A DNA stretch of 64,000 bases from Yoonia maricola (GCF_002797915.1 NZ_PGTY01000002.1:62001-126000), one strand, 5' to 3'; positions 38,810 to 48,535 are shown, counted from the stretch's first letter. Translations and numbers: made by a program. The notes: a model not told the origin generated them from the letters alone.

Positions 38810-39889
38810 ATGTTCGATGCACAAGCCAACGCCAAAGAGCGCCAAGCCACATGCCCTGTGCATGCGCAGCCCGATCACCCGGTAGTTAAACCGGCGCGCG
38901 TTGGTATTCTGGTCGCTAACCTTGGGACACCTGATGCGACAGATTATTGGTCCATGCGGCGTTATCTGAACGAATTTCTATCTGACAAACGCGTGGTCGA
39001 TTATTCGGCGTGGATCTGGCAGCCTTTGTTGCAGCTGATTATCCTGACCAAGCGGCCCTTTTCATCCGGCGCAGCGTACAAATCGATCTGGAATGAAGAA
39101 GACAACGAAAGCCCGCTTCTGACGATCACCAAAAAACAGACAGCTGCGATCAAAGCACAAATGGTGGAACGCTACGGGGACGACGTGCGCGTTGATTTCT
39201 GTATGCGCTATGGCAACCCGTCGACAAAATCCAAAGTGCGAGAGATGGTCGAGGACGGATGCACCAAAATCCTGTTCTTCCCACTTTACCCACATTACGC
39301 AGGCGCAACCTCGGCCACGGCAAATGACCAGTTCTTCCGCGCATTGATGGAAGAAAAATGGCAGCCTGTCGCACGCATCGTTGAGCCTTATTTTGAAGAG
39401 CCCGCATATATCGAGGCCCTCGCCCAATCGATTGAACATGCCTATGCAGATGCGGAAACGAAACCTGAAAAGCTCGTCTGCTCGTATCATGGCGTACCAG
39501 AGCGTTACCTGCGCGAGGGCGATCCGTACCACTGCCAATGCCAGAAGACGACGCGCTTGTTGAAGGAACGTTTGGGCTGGGATGACACGCAGATCGTAAC
39601 GACTTTTCAATCGCGCTTCGGACCTGAAGAGTGGTTGAAACCCTATACAGTCGAAGAAGTCGCCCGCTTAGCCGAAGAGGATGGCGTCAAGAACATCGCC
39701 GTCTGTGCGCCCGCCTTTTCGGCCGATTGCATCGAAACGCTCGAAGAGATCAACGAAGAGATCAAGGAAAGCTTTGAAGAGGCCGGGGGTGAGCATTTCA
39801 CATATATTCCGTGCCTCAACGACGACCCTGCGCATATCGATGCGCTGTCCGGCGTGATCGAAAAAAACCTCAAAGGGTGGATCGGCTGA
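38810..39889 (+). CDS. hemH: Ferrochelatase
   Basis: A 359-residue enzyme inserting ferrous iron into protoporphyrin IX to make heme. Family blocks: GILVANLGTPDA, LFFPLYPHYAGATSAT, the catalytic-His region CSYHGVPERY and the C-terminal APAFSADCIETLEEI. Length fits alphaproteobacterial HemH. The start is set at 38810, eight bases after AGAGGG; an ATG two codons earlier sits too close. It stands alone on the plus strand. Confidence 0.95.
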   Translation: MFDAQANAKERQATCPVHAQPDHPVVKPARVGILVANLGTPDATDYWSMRRYLNEFLSDKRVVDYSAWIWQPLLQLIILTKRPFSSGAAYKSIWNEEDNESPLLTITKKQTAAIKAQMVERYGDDVRVDFCMRYGNPSTKSKVREMVEDGCTKILFFPLYPHYAGATSATANDQFFRALMEEKWQPVARIVEPYFEEPAYIEALAQSIEHAYADAETKPEKLVCSYHGVPERYLREGDPYHCQCQKTTRLLKERLGWDDTQIVTTFQSRFGPEEWLKPYTVEEVARLAEEDGVKNIAVCAPAFSADCIETLEEINEEIKESFEEAGGEHFTYIPCLNDDPAHIDALSGVIEKNLKGWIG

Positions 39890-39906
39890 CGCTGGGCGCG
39901 ACTTGA

Positions 39907-40191
39907 GTGCAGTCAAACGGGACCTTTGCAATTGATCCGATGAAAGTAACCCTGACTGAGAACGGCGCGACTGTTGACGCGCATGATCTTGGCCCCCTCT
40001 TGGGTCTTGATCCTGCAGAGGTGCCTGCAAAAATGCGCGCAGGTGAGATCACGAGCCAGTCAGAAGAAGGCGTTGACGCAGATTCGGGTCGCAGACGCCT
40101 GACATTCTGGTATGCAGATCAGCGAGTGCGTTTGATTTGCGACGCGGATGGGGTGGTCATTAAGACAACACGGATCAAGGTAAAACGCTAA
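39907..40191 (+). CDS. Small protein, DUF6522-like
   Basis: A 94-residue protein starting with GTG at 39907 or, alternatively, ATG at 39940. It reads HDLGPLLGLDPAEVPAKM, then GRRRLTFWYADQRVRLICD, a pattern I associate with a small uncharacterised alphaproteobacterial family (DUF6522). No signal peptide, membrane segment or catalytic motif is evident. It follows hemH by 17 bp on the same strand and may be co-transcribed. Function unknown. Confidence 0.6.
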   Translation: MQSNGTFAIDPMKVTLTENGATVDAHDLGPLLGLDPAEVPAKMRAGEITSQSEEGVDADSGRRRLTFWYADQRVRLICDADGVVIKTTRIKVKR

Positions 40192-40411
40192 ACTGATTCT
40201 ATTTAACTCAACCCGGCTCTAAATGAACGCCGGATGAATAGAGGCCGAAAAGATGCGAGAATTAGCGCTAACAGCCGAAAAAGATGCAGTTTTTCAACCC
40301 AATAACATAACTTTTTTACAGACCCGCCGCAAAGCCAACATATTTGCATGAGATCAATCACACTGCGTTAGTATTGTGTTTGGATTGTGCCAGAAGCTGG
40401 TGCGATGAGTG

Positions 40412-41710
40412 ATGGAAATGACAGCAGTATCCCAATCGGAAGAAGGGGCAGTCCCAAAAGAGCGTAGTGAAGCGCTTCCTAATGGTACGGCTTTGCTTGG
40501 TGATCAGTTTACGATCGACAGAGCGCTAAGTAACGGCGGCTTTGGCATTACGTATCTTGCAAAGGACAACTATCTCGAACGTGATGTTGTCATCAAAGAA
40601 TGCTACCCGGAAGTGTTTTGTATGCGTCAGGGCAAAGATGTCCTTGTCCGGTCAGATCAGCATGCCGAAAAATATCGCACAATCGTCCAGATGTTCATGC
40701 GCGAGGCGCGGAGCATCGCAAAAATGCGCCACCCGAACATCGTCGGCGTGCATCGGATTTTTGAGGACAACAAGACCGCCTATATGGTCCTTGATCTAAT
40801 TCATGGCCGTGATCTGCTGAGCATCATCAACGATGCAAATGATCCGCTTCCCCCTGCGCAGATCAAAGAAACGCTGATCAAGATATTGGACGCTGTTGAT
40901 CTGGTGCATCAGAACGATCTGTTGCACCGCGATATTTCGCCTGACAACATTCTTCTTGATAAATGGGGCAGCCCATTCCTGATCGACTTTGGCGCAGCGC
41001 GCGAAGAAGCCAGCCGCGAGACGCGCGCGGTATCTTCCGTACTGATCGTCAAGGACGGCTATTCACCGCAGGAATTCTACTTTGCCGGTGGTAAACAAGG
41101 CCCAAGCAGCGACCTGTATGCGCTGGGCGCAACCTTTTATCACCTGATCAGTGGCACAGCACCGCCCAACAGCCAAACCCGCATGGCCGAGTTTGCAGGT
41201 AACAACCCTGATCCTTGCGAGCCTTTGGCCGGGCGTTTCCCCGACTATGATCAGGCCTTCCTTGCTGCGATTGATAAGGCGATGCAAATCTTGCCAAAGG
41301 CACGTCTGCAATCTGCCTCCGAATGGCTGAATATCATCAACAAAGAAGGCAAGCGTGTTCAAGAGCTCAAGGTTTCATCACGGTTCAAGCTTGAGAAAAC
41401 TCTGACCCGTCTGGTCTCTGAAACGAATGAATATGTGCTGAATTCGCAGCCACGTGATCCAAAAGAGGCAGCTGCGCAATCGCAACCGGTACAGACTACA
41501 GCAACAAAACCGCCTGGCTGGGTGGAAGAGTTCAATAAAGAAACAAGCGAAACGGTTGAAGAGCAACGTGCCGTGAAAAATACGGTCGCCGAACTCCAAA
41601 CGCGGAAGGCCGAGCGCCAAGCCGAACATCTAGCCGCGCAAGAACTTGCCGCATGGAAAAAGAAGAACTGGTGGCGCATTGGTTTCTTAAAAAAGTCACC
41701 GCCAACTTGA
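40412..41710 (+). CDS. Serine/threonine protein kinase, soluble
   Basis: A 432-residue Hanks-type kinase with complete catalytic elements: glycine loop NGGFG (41-45), Lys62 in VVIKE, the helix-C Glu in MREAR near 98, catalytic loop HRDISPDN (172-179) and DFGAAR (192-197). The kinase domain ends near residue 310. The C-terminal 120 residues are charged and partly coiled-coil (ETVEEQRAVKNTVAELQTRK), ending in AWKKKNWWR; no membrane segment or sensor domain is visible. It may be cytoplasmic. Start codon uncertain (ATG at 40412 or 40418). Neighbours are cell-wall enzymes; substrates are unknown. Confidence 0.9.
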   Translation: MEMTAVSQSEEGAVPKERSEALPNGTALLGDQFTIDRALSNGGFGITYLAKDNYLERDVVIKECYPEVFCMRQGKDVLVRSDQHAEKYRTIVQMFMREARSIAKMRHPNIVGVHRIFEDNKTAYMVLDLIHGRDLLSIINDANDPLPPAQIKETLIKILDAVDLVHQNDLLHRDISPDNILLDKWGSPFLIDFGAAREEASRETRAVSSVLIVKDGYSPQEFYFAGGKQGPSSDLYALGATFYHLISGTAPPNSQTRMAEFAGNNPDPCEPLAGRFPDYDQAFLAAIDKAMQILPKARLQSASEWLNIINKEGKRVQELKVSSRFKLEKTLTRLVSETNEYVLNSQPRDPKEAAAQSQPVQTTATKPPGWVEEFNKETSETVEEQRAVKNTVAELQTRKAERQAEHLAAQELAAWKKKNWWRIGFLKKSPPT

Positions 41711-41720
41711 TCACTTCGTA

Positions 41721-41754
41721 AAAAAGGGGCGTATCGGATGATACGCCCCTTTTT
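41721..41754. terminator. Strong bidirectional terminator after the kinase gene
   Basis: A perfect 15-bp stem (41721-41735 with 41740-41754) and a GGAT loop, with A and T runs at both ends. It separates the convergent kinase and L,D-transpeptidase genes and can act on both strands. Confidence 0.92.
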
Positions 41755-41772
41755 CTTTTCCTGTGACCGTCC

Positions 41773-42354
41773 TCAGATCAACAGAACCTGTGTACCCACC
41801 TGTGTCAGGTCGTAAAGTTCAGCGATCTGTTCATTATAAAGACCGATACATCCGTTCGACGAACGGCGCCCGATCTTGCGTGTATCGTGGGTGCCATGAA
41901 TACGGTAATACTGCCACGTCAGGTGCAAAGCATGTGTGCCAAGTGGATTATCCGGACCGGGGCCAATAAAATCGGGCCATTCTGGATTGCGCAATTTCAT
42001 GGAAGGTGTTGGTGCCCAGCTAGGTCCTTCGACTTTACGTGTGATGGCGGTACGGCCGGTGCGGGTCAATTCCTGCGACAAAGGCACGCTTGTTGGGAAC
42101 AGCTTGTAAACTGATTCATCTTCAGACCAGTAGTGTAGCGCCCGTGACTGAATATCGATCAAGATAGCGCCTTTGTTCAGATTGCTGAAATAAGGTTGCC
42201 AATCCAGCGACCGAAAGCTGGCGACGTTACGCTGCACACTGGCTGAGATATCAGCCTCCAATTCAGTGCTACCAGCGGTCTGGGCAACGGCACCAGTACC
42301 GATCATTGCAGCCGATGCCGCCAGAAATCCGCGGCGTGATAAGTCTTTTGTCAT
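41773..42354 (-). CDS. L,D-transpeptidase, Tat-exported
   Basis: A 193-residue YkuD-domain protein. A twin-arginine signal (LSRRGFLAASAAMIG) begins it. The catalytic region is IHGTHD (152-157) and SSNGCIGL with Cys169. The Arg usual after the Cys (GCIR) is Gly here. It should cross-link peptidoglycan or attach proteins to it in the periplasm. The start at 42354 has a perfect AGGAGG six bases upstream. Divergent from the CAP-domain lipoprotein gene. Confidence 0.9.
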   Translation of the reverse strand: MTKDLSRRGFLAASAAMIGTGAVAQTAGSTELEADISASVQRNVASFRSLDWQPYFSNLNKGAILIDIQSRALHYWSEDESVYKLFPTSVPLSQELTRTGRTAITRKVEGPSWAPTPSMKLRNPEWPDFIGPGPDNPLGTHALHLTWQYYRIHGTHDTRKIGRRSSNGCIGLYNEQIAELYDLTQVGTQVLLI

Positions 42355-42494
42355 AACGGTCCTCCTCAAAGGATCAGTTGTCTTTCAGAAGTGATAGATA
42401 AAGTGTCTGGCAAAGCGCTGCAATTCAAACAAATGTCATCCCCACAGCTATGTAAAGATGTGGGTTTGAAGTGTCATCCTATTCCCGCTAAAGA

Positions 42495-43076
42495 ATGGCG
42501 ACCAAAGCAAAGGCAAGTAGTAAAATGTTACGACGCGACTTATTTTTGGGGCTAGCAGCCCTCGGCCTTACGGCCTGTGGCTCAACCTCGAACCGCCCAC
42601 TTGGTCCGGATGGTCTGCCTTTGCCATCGGCTTATGTGATCCAATCAGGTGATGAAGCGGCAATCCAGTTCCGCATGCTGGATAGCGTCAATGCCCTGCG
42701 CCAAACGGCAGGCGCGGAACCCGTCACACTCGATGCCCGCCTGAATGCCGCCGCCGCAACACACGCACGGGATATGGCGGTGCAGAACCGTCCTTGGCTT
42801 TTCGGCTCTGACGGGTCCAGCCCGGTGGAACGCGCACGTCGTGTTGGTTTCCCTGGTCGGCTTTTGGGCGAAAACATCTCGGAATCGTTTGAATCTGAAT
42901 TGCAGACACTCGGTGCGTGGATGGCCCAGCCTGATACACGCGCTGTCATACTGGACCCCAATGCACGCTTTATGGGCTTTGCCTGGTATCAGGAAGAATC
43001 AGCAAAGCTGTGGTGGACCTTGAATATGGGTAGCGATCCAGCGGTTAGCCAGCCCATAGCAGGGCGCGGGTTCTAA
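42495..43076 (+). CDS. CAP-domain (SCP/PR-1) lipoprotein
   Basis: A 193-residue protein. The N-terminus has a lipoprotein signal with lipobox LTAC (Cys28). The CAP domain (about 55-185) shows LNAAAATHARDMAVQN, LLGENISES and FMGFAWYQ. Bacterial CAP proteins are extracytoplasmic, with functions often unknown. The start may be at 42495 or at the internal ATG at 42525 (MLRRDLFLG). It lies between two L,D-transpeptidase genes and converges with the second by a 4-bp overlap, suggesting an envelope role. Confidence 0.85.
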   Translation: MATKAKASSKMLRRDLFLGLAALGLTACGSTSNRPLGPDGLPLPSAYVIQSGDEAAIQFRMLDSVNALRQTAGAEPVTLDARLNAAAATHARDMAVQNRPWLFGSDGSSPVERARRVGFPGRLLGENISESFESELQTLGAWMAQPDTRAVILDPNARFMGFAWYQEESAKLWWTLNMGSDPAVSQPIAGRGF

Positions 43077-43564
43077 GCGTAGATATAGATCAGCGTGCCG
43101 TTGTTAATCATCGGATAGATTTCGTCCATCTCGTCATTGGTGACGGCAATGCAACCCCATGTCCAATCCGGCGTGCCTATCCACTTTTGCGGGGTGCCAT
43201 GGATGAAAATGTCGCCGCCCGGATCAACCCCTTTTGCGCGCGCATAAGCGATATCATTGGCATTGGGATAAGAAATGCCCAACGAGAGATGAAAGCGGCT
43301 ATTCGGATTACGCCGGTCGATACGATAACCACCCTCTGGCGTACGCCCGTCACCTTCTTGGGATTTATGGCCTTCCGGTGCAAAGCCAAGATCAATGCGG
43401 TAGGACTTTAACAAGCTCTGGTGGTGAAGAAACTGCATCTCGCGCCGGTTCTTGAGCACTTGAATGCGCGTCACCTCTGGGCCGCGGTATGTTGGCAATT
43501 GCCCGCTACAAGCCGTAAGCCCAAACGCGGCAGTTCCTGCCATCATAGAACGTCGTGAAATCAT
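43073..43564 (-). CDS. L,D-transpeptidase-like lipoprotein
   Basis: A 163-residue YkuD-domain protein. The N-terminus MISRRSMMAGTAAFGLTAC has a lipobox (Cys19) and a twin-arginine-like pair. The catalytic His is in IHGTPQ (122 on) and the Cys in TWGCIAVTN (Cys138), with GCIA where GCIR/GCHN is usual. Probably anchored to a membrane and acting on peptidoglycan or a related substrate. Its stop overlaps that of the CAP gene (43073-43076). Confidence 0.87.
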   Translation of the reverse strand: MISRRSMMAGTAAFGLTACSGQLPTYRGPEVTRIQVLKNRREMQFLHHQSLLKSYRIDLGFAPEGHKSQEGDGRTPEGGYRIDRRNPNSRFHLSLGISYPNANDIAYARAKGVDPGGDIFIHGTPQKWIGTPDWTWGCIAVTNDEMDEIYPMINNGTLIYIYA

Positions 43565-43651
43565 TATATCTGCCCATCGTTACGGTCTGCGCCGTTTACA
43601 TCTAATTACACCAAACAGCGCTTTCGCAAAAGATAACCTAACGTATTAACT

Positions 43652-44854
43652 TCATTTCCGCGTGAATGATGCAACAACTTCAACATGCGGCGACCATCGA
43701 AATTGGTCCACAACCTGCACCCAATGCATCACGAAACCTGCATCAACCAAAACACGCGCATCCCGCGCGAAGGTGATAGGGTTGCAGGACACCATTGCGA
43801 TTGTGTTAACGTCCGATGCGGCGAGCGTTTCGATCTGTGCGTCGGCACCGGCACGCGGCGGGTCAATGACGGCTGCATCGAAATGGCGCAGCTCATCAGC
43901 CTCTAATGGACGGCGGAACAGATCGCGCGTCTCCGTCGTAACGCGTTTAAGGTGGTGACCCTCGCGCCAGCCGCGATCCAAGGCCGCCAACATCGTCGCT
44001 TCGCCCTCAACAGCATGTATTTCGGACCGCTTCGCCAACGGCAATGTAAAGGTGCCGCAACCAGCGAAAAGATCAACAATCCGACTTGCCTTCGCGGTGA
44101 TCTCTTCAACCGCGCCCAGCAGGGTCGCCTCTCCATGCATGGTTGCTTGCAAGAAAGCACCAGCGGGGGGCACAACGCCAGTTCCGCCGAAATCCTGCAC
44201 CGGTGGGTTGATCATCACGACAGGTTCATCGTTCCAGACCAGTCGGGATAATCCAAATTGATTGGCGAGCGCTGCCAGTTCGACCCGCAATTGCGGTGTC
44301 AGTTCTTTGTCCGTCTGCACCAGCACATCTGGGCCGACACCAGCATCGGTCACAGTCAGATCAATTTCGCCTTTGCGAGAGCAGGCCAGCACCGTCAACG
44401 CCTCAAGCACGGGAAAGCTGGCAATCAAGGCCGGGGTCAGCAATTGGCAGTCGGGAACCTGCACCAGCGTATCAGACGCACGGGTGTGAAAACCAACCAT
44501 GGCCCCCTTTTTGGTCCGCCGACCCGATAGCTTCGCCCTGCGTCGGGATTGGGCTGGTGATGTCGCGACTTCACGAAAATCAGACTCTAACCCGCGCGCT
44601 TGCACCGCTTTCACGACAATATCCTGCTTCCATGCCGCGACAAAATCATCCGTCGCATGCTGCATCGCGCAGCCCCCGCAGGATTTGAAATGACGGCAAG
44701 GTGCCGCGACCCGGTCCACCGATGGTGTCACGATCCGCGTTGTCCCATCCTGGGCCACATCCACCTCTTCCCCTGGCAGAACACGCGGCAAGAGCGAACG
44801 CCCATCGGACGCGCGTCCCATCCCAAGATGGGTCAAACTTTCGATTGTCAGCAT
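43652..44854 (-). CDS. 23S rRNA/tRNA uracil-5 methyltransferase, TrmA/RlmD family
   Basis: A 400-residue class I RNA m5U methyltransferase. The iron-sulfur cysteines are visible as CRHFKSCGGC (53-62) with a fourth in PDCQLL. SAM-binding VDLFAGCGTFTLPLAKR is near residue 264 and the catalytic Cys is in SCNPITFARDA. A TRAM-like N-terminal domain precedes. The exact target (RlmD/RlmC/TrmA) is not fixed by sequence. It abuts the ABC exporter gene upstream (44855) with no gap. Confidence 0.9.
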   Translation of the reverse strand: MLTIESLTHLGMGRASDGRSLLPRVLPGEEVDVAQDGTTRIVTPSVDRVAAPCRHFKSCGGCAMQHATDDFVAAWKQDIVVKAVQARGLESDFREVATSPAQSRRRAKLSGRRTKKGAMVGFHTRASDTLVQVPDCQLLTPALIASFPVLEALTVLACSRKGEIDLTVTDAGVGPDVLVQTDKELTPQLRVELAALANQFGLSRLVWNDEPVVMINPPVQDFGGTGVVPPAGAFLQATMHGEATLLGAVEEITAKASRIVDLFAGCGTFTLPLAKRSEIHAVEGEATMLAALDRGWREGHHLKRVTTETRDLFRRPLEADELRHFDAAVIDPPRAGADAQIETLAASDVNTIAMVSCNPITFARDARVLVDAGFVMHWVQVVDQFRWSPHVEVVASFTRK

Positions 44855-46687
44855 TTATTCCGCCGCATCTTTTACATTGATGAACCCACCCGATTGGCGG
44901 TTCCAATAGCGTGCATAAAGGCCGTTTTGGGCCAGCAACACATCATGGGTTCCTTCTTCGACAATGCGGCCTGCGTCAAGCACGACGATGCGGTCCATGC
45001 GCGCCAATGTGGACAGGCGGTGGGCAATGGCGATAACGGTTTTGCCATCCATAATAGACTCTAGCGCAGCTTGAATCGATGCTTCGACTTCGGAATCCAA
45101 CGCGCTTGTGGCCTCATCCAGCACCAAGATCGGCGCGTCTTTCAAAATGGCCCGTGCGATGGCGATCCGCTGACGTTGCCCACCAGAGAGCTTTACCCCA
45201 CGCTCCCCCAGATGCGCATCATAGCCGCCGCGACCTTTGTGATCCTTAAGCGTTCTAATGAATTCATGCGCTTCGGCCTGCTTTGCCGCCGCTTCAATCT
45301 CATCCTGCGTTGCGTCCGGCTTGCCGTATTTGATGTTGTCACGGGCAGAGCGGTTAAACATCGCCGTTTCCTGCGTCACCATTGCGATCTGGCGGCGCAG
45401 GCTTTCTTGCGTCACATCACGCACATCGGTGCCATCAATCGTGATCTTACCCGCTTCGGTATCGTACAAACGCAAAAGCAGCGCCACCAAGGTAGACTTA
45501 CCCGCGCCAGAAGCCCCGACCAGCCCCAGCTTTTCGCCAGGACGCACAGCAAGGGTTACATCATCCAGTCCACCCGGTCCGCCACCATAGCTGAACGTCA
45601 CCCCATCAAGCGCAATCGCGCCGTCCTTGGCGCGCAGATCAAATGCACCCGGTGTATCTGTCAGCGTATGTGCAGGGCTCAGCGTATGCATCGCATCCTC
45701 AACCTCGCCGACATTCGCATACATGCCCATCAGTGTGAAACTGACCCAGCCTGTCATTTGCGACAAGCGCAGCGAAATGGCGCCCGCAGCGGCAATATCA
45801 CCGGCAGAGGCGGCCCCAGTCGTCCAGAAATAGAGCGTCATGCCAACTAGAATGACAGGCAACAGCCCGCCCAACGCCATGAGCCAGAACCGAAAAGACG
45901 CGGAAAGCCAGCCGTAACGTACCGCTGTTCCCCAGTAATTCTCCATTGCGTCAATTGCAGCGCGGTCTTCGTGATCGTCATGGGCAAAGAGCTTCACGGT
46001 TTTGATGTTCGTGATCGTATCAACCACTTGCCCTGTCACCATCGCACGCGTCGCCGCGCGTGCCTTGGAGCGTTCGCGAATACGCGGCATGAAAAAGCGA
46101 ATAAGCAGAATGTAAGAGATCGACCAAACGGCCAATAACAGCGCAGATCTGGGGTCAACCGTGAACAGCAAAATCACCGATCCAACCAAAGAAGCCAAAG
46201 CAAAGGCGACGGTGTGGATCATATCCACAATCAGATCTGTCGTCGCCCTCGCCGCTTGCATCTGCTTTTGCGAAATGCGCCCGGCAAAGTCGTTATCAAA
46301 GAAGGTAACTGACTGACCAAGCGAATGACGATGCAGCCGCGATAGGATGAGGTTGCCCAAAGAAGGGCCTACCACCACGGCCTGCATGATCCCCGATACA
46401 CCCAGAACGATGGGGCGCAGAACCACGAAAAATGCGGTGACGCCGAGCAAAAGCAGAACGTTTTCCGAAAAGTACCCTTCACCGGGTGAATTCAATGCCG
46501 CGTCAATCACCCAACCCAACATCAGCGCCGTTGCCACCTCGAGTGTGCCTGCTAAAGCAGACACTAATCCAGCAAAAAGCGTGACTTTTGTGCTGCCTTT
46601 CAGACACCATCGCAGGAACGCCATCAGCGTTTGTGGTGGCGCTCCTTCGGCACGTTCAAAAGGGTCGATCCAGCGTTCCGGGGTCAT
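44855..46687 (-). CDS. ABC exporter half-transporter, subunit 2
   Basis: A 610-residue half-transporter. Six membrane segments cover about residues 30-340 and the ATPase follows: Walker A GASGAGKST near 392, signature LSGGQRQRIAIARA, Walker B ILVLDEATSALD. It overlaps the gene at 46684 by ATGA, so the pair probably forms a heterodimer (MsbA/LmrCD type). Substrate unknown; lipids, drugs or peptides are all possible. Both catalytic Glu residues (DEATS) are present, so neither ATPase site is obviously dead. Confidence 0.91.
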   Translation of the reverse strand: MTPERWIDPFERAEGAPPQTLMAFLRWCLKGSTKVTLFAGLVSALAGTLEVATALMLGWVIDAALNSPGEGYFSENVLLLLGVTAFFVVLRPIVLGVSGIMQAVVVGPSLGNLILSRLHRHSLGQSVTFFDNDFAGRISQKQMQAARATTDLIVDMIHTVAFALASLVGSVILLFTVDPRSALLLAVWSISYILLIRFFMPRIRERSKARAATRAMVTGQVVDTITNIKTVKLFAHDDHEDRAAIDAMENYWGTAVRYGWLSASFRFWLMALGGLLPVILVGMTLYFWTTGAASAGDIAAAGAISLRLSQMTGWVSFTLMGMYANVGEVEDAMHTLSPAHTLTDTPGAFDLRAKDGAIALDGVTFSYGGGPGGLDDVTLAVRPGEKLGLVGASGAGKSTLVALLLRLYDTEAGKITIDGTDVRDVTQESLRRQIAMVTQETAMFNRSARDNIKYGKPDATQDEIEAAAKQAEAHEFIRTLKDHKGRGGYDAHLGERGVKLSGGQRQRIAIARAILKDAPILVLDEATSALDSEVEASIQAALESIMDGKTVIAIAHRLSTLARMDRIVVLDAGRIVEEGTHDVLLAQNGLYARYWNRQSGGFINVKDAAE

Positions 46688-48531
46688 TCGGCTACCTTGT
46701 CGCTTTGCCCCAGAAAGCCCCCTGATTGGCGCGCCCAGAACCGTGCATATTGTCCATTTGCCGCAAGCAATGCGTCATGCGTACCGTCTTCGACAATGCG
46801 CCCTTGGTCCATCACGATGATACGGTCCAACTGGGCAATCGTCGAAAGGCGGTGGGCGATGGCGATGACGGTCTTGCCTTGCATCATCCCATAGAGCGTT
46901 TGCTGAATTGCGGCTTCGACCTCACTATCTAGTGCGCTGGTCGCCTCATCCAAGAGAAGGATTGGCGCATCTTTCAAAATCACACGCGCAAGGCTGATCC
47001 GCTGGCGTTGGCCCCCAGAGAGCTTGACACCGCGTTCGCCGACGCGAGCGTCATACCCTGTGTTGCCCTCGTTATCTTCCAACCCAAGAATGAATGCATG
47101 CGCCTCGGCCTTCAGGGCCGCTGCGATCATTTCTTCCTCAGTTGCACCCGGGTTGCCGTAAAGGATGTTTTCCCGCACGGACCGGTGCAGCAACGCACTG
47201 TCTTGCTGGACCATGCCAATGGCACTGCGCAGACTATCCTGAGTTGCCCGGCTGATATCCTGCCCATCCACAAAAATCGTACCGCGTTCGGCGTCATAAA
47301 ACCGCAAAAGCAACTTAACCAAGGTTGACTTACCAGCACCCGACTGACCGACAAGACCCACCTTTTCACCCGCAGCAATCGTCAGGTTGATCTGATCCAG
47401 CCCCCCGGTTTCTTTCCCATAATGGTGAGACAGGTCTTTAATCCGAACCTGACCTTCTTTGACGACCAGCGGCATCGCTTCTGCCTGATCCAGCAATTTC
47501 ACAGGCTGCGCAATCGTCTTCATCCCCTCGGCCACGACGCCCAATTCGCGGAAAAAGTTGGTGACGGCCCACATGATCCAGCCTGACATCGCGTTCAAAC
47601 GCAACGCCAGAGAGGTTGCAACCGCAACCACACCAACAGAGGCTGCACCTTGCATCCAAAGCCAAATCGCCCAACCGACGACACCGACAACCAGCAGCCC
47701 ATTCAACAACATCAACCCCGCATCCATGATGGTATAAAGCCGCATCTCGACCTGAAAGGTGCGGCGGGCCTCTTCGATGGCTTCTTTGGCATAATCGACC
47801 TCTCGGTCATGATGGGCAAACATCTTGACCGAATGGATGTTGGTATAGCTGTCAACAACGCGGCCCGTGACAGCGCTTCGCGCGTTTGACGCAGCCTCTG
47901 ACGCGGGTCCAATCCGCCGCACGACCCAGAATAGCAGGAAGCTATAGGGCACAATCCACAGCATGAGCGGCACCAGCAAACGCACATCGGCCTGACCCAT
48001 CAGAACCGCAGCAGCGATAACATAAGCCAGCGCAAAGGTAATCGCGTCGAACAGTTGAAAAACAACCTCACCCGCTGCGGGCGGTGTTTGCATGATGCGG
48101 TTGGCAATGCGGCCCGCGAAATCATCCTCAAACCACCCAACAGATTGGCGCAAGACATGGCGGTGCGCCCGCCAGCGCACCAGCGTGCCAAAGTTCGGCA
48201 GGATGGTGTTATTCAGCAACATGATCTGAAACATGTGGACCGCAGGCCGCATCGTCAGAAGCAAGATCGCCACGACGATAAACTCACCCCCGTTGTCAGT
48301 CCAAACCTGCGCCGGGGTGCCAGAAGCCAAAATATCCACCAGCCGCCCCAGATAACCCAGCAACCAAATCTCAACGATAGCGATCACGATTGAGGTAAGG
48401 CCGGTGATCCAGAACACACGTTTAAACGGCTCTGCGTAATCACGCAGAAACGGATAGAGCCGCTGAGGCGGCGTGTCGGTCTCCTTGTAGGGCACATAGG
48501 GATCGACAAGACCTTCGAAGAATCGAAACAT
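46684..48531 (-). CDS. ABC exporter half-transporter, subunit 1
   Basis: A 615-residue half-transporter paralogous to the next gene. Membrane domain at about 40-340; Walker A GQSGAGKST near 395; signature LSGGQRQRISLARV; Walker B ILLLDEATSALD. It precedes its partner with an ATGA overlap. A small hairpin (48536-48558) lies over its ribosome-binding region. It belongs to the long minus-strand chain from hslO to the RNA methyltransferase. Confidence 0.91.
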   Translation of the reverse strand: MFRFFEGLVDPYVPYKETDTPPQRLYPFLRDYAEPFKRVFWITGLTSIVIAIVEIWLLGYLGRLVDILASGTPAQVWTDNGGEFIVVAILLLTMRPAVHMFQIMLLNNTILPNFGTLVRWRAHRHVLRQSVGWFEDDFAGRIANRIMQTPPAAGEVVFQLFDAITFALAYVIAAAVLMGQADVRLLVPLMLWIVPYSFLLFWVVRRIGPASEAASNARSAVTGRVVDSYTNIHSVKMFAHHDREVDYAKEAIEEARRTFQVEMRLYTIMDAGLMLLNGLLVVGVVGWAIWLWMQGAASVGVVAVATSLALRLNAMSGWIMWAVTNFFRELGVVAEGMKTIAQPVKLLDQAEAMPLVVKEGQVRIKDLSHHYGKETGGLDQINLTIAAGEKVGLVGQSGAGKSTLVKLLLRFYDAERGTIFVDGQDISRATQDSLRSAIGMVQQDSALLHRSVRENILYGNPGATEEEMIAAALKAEAHAFILGLEDNEGNTGYDARVGERGVKLSGGQRQRISLARVILKDAPILLLDEATSALDSEVEAAIQQTLYGMMQGKTVIAIAHRLSTIAQLDRIIVMDQGRIVEDGTHDALLAANGQYARFWARQSGGFLGQSDKVAE

Positions 48532-48535
48532 GGGT

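Noticed and set aside
42431..42480. Short repeat TGTCATCC and CCCACA/TGTGGG hairpin between the divergent transpeptidase and CAP genes
   Set aside because: Too short and imperfect to support a specific regulatory claim.
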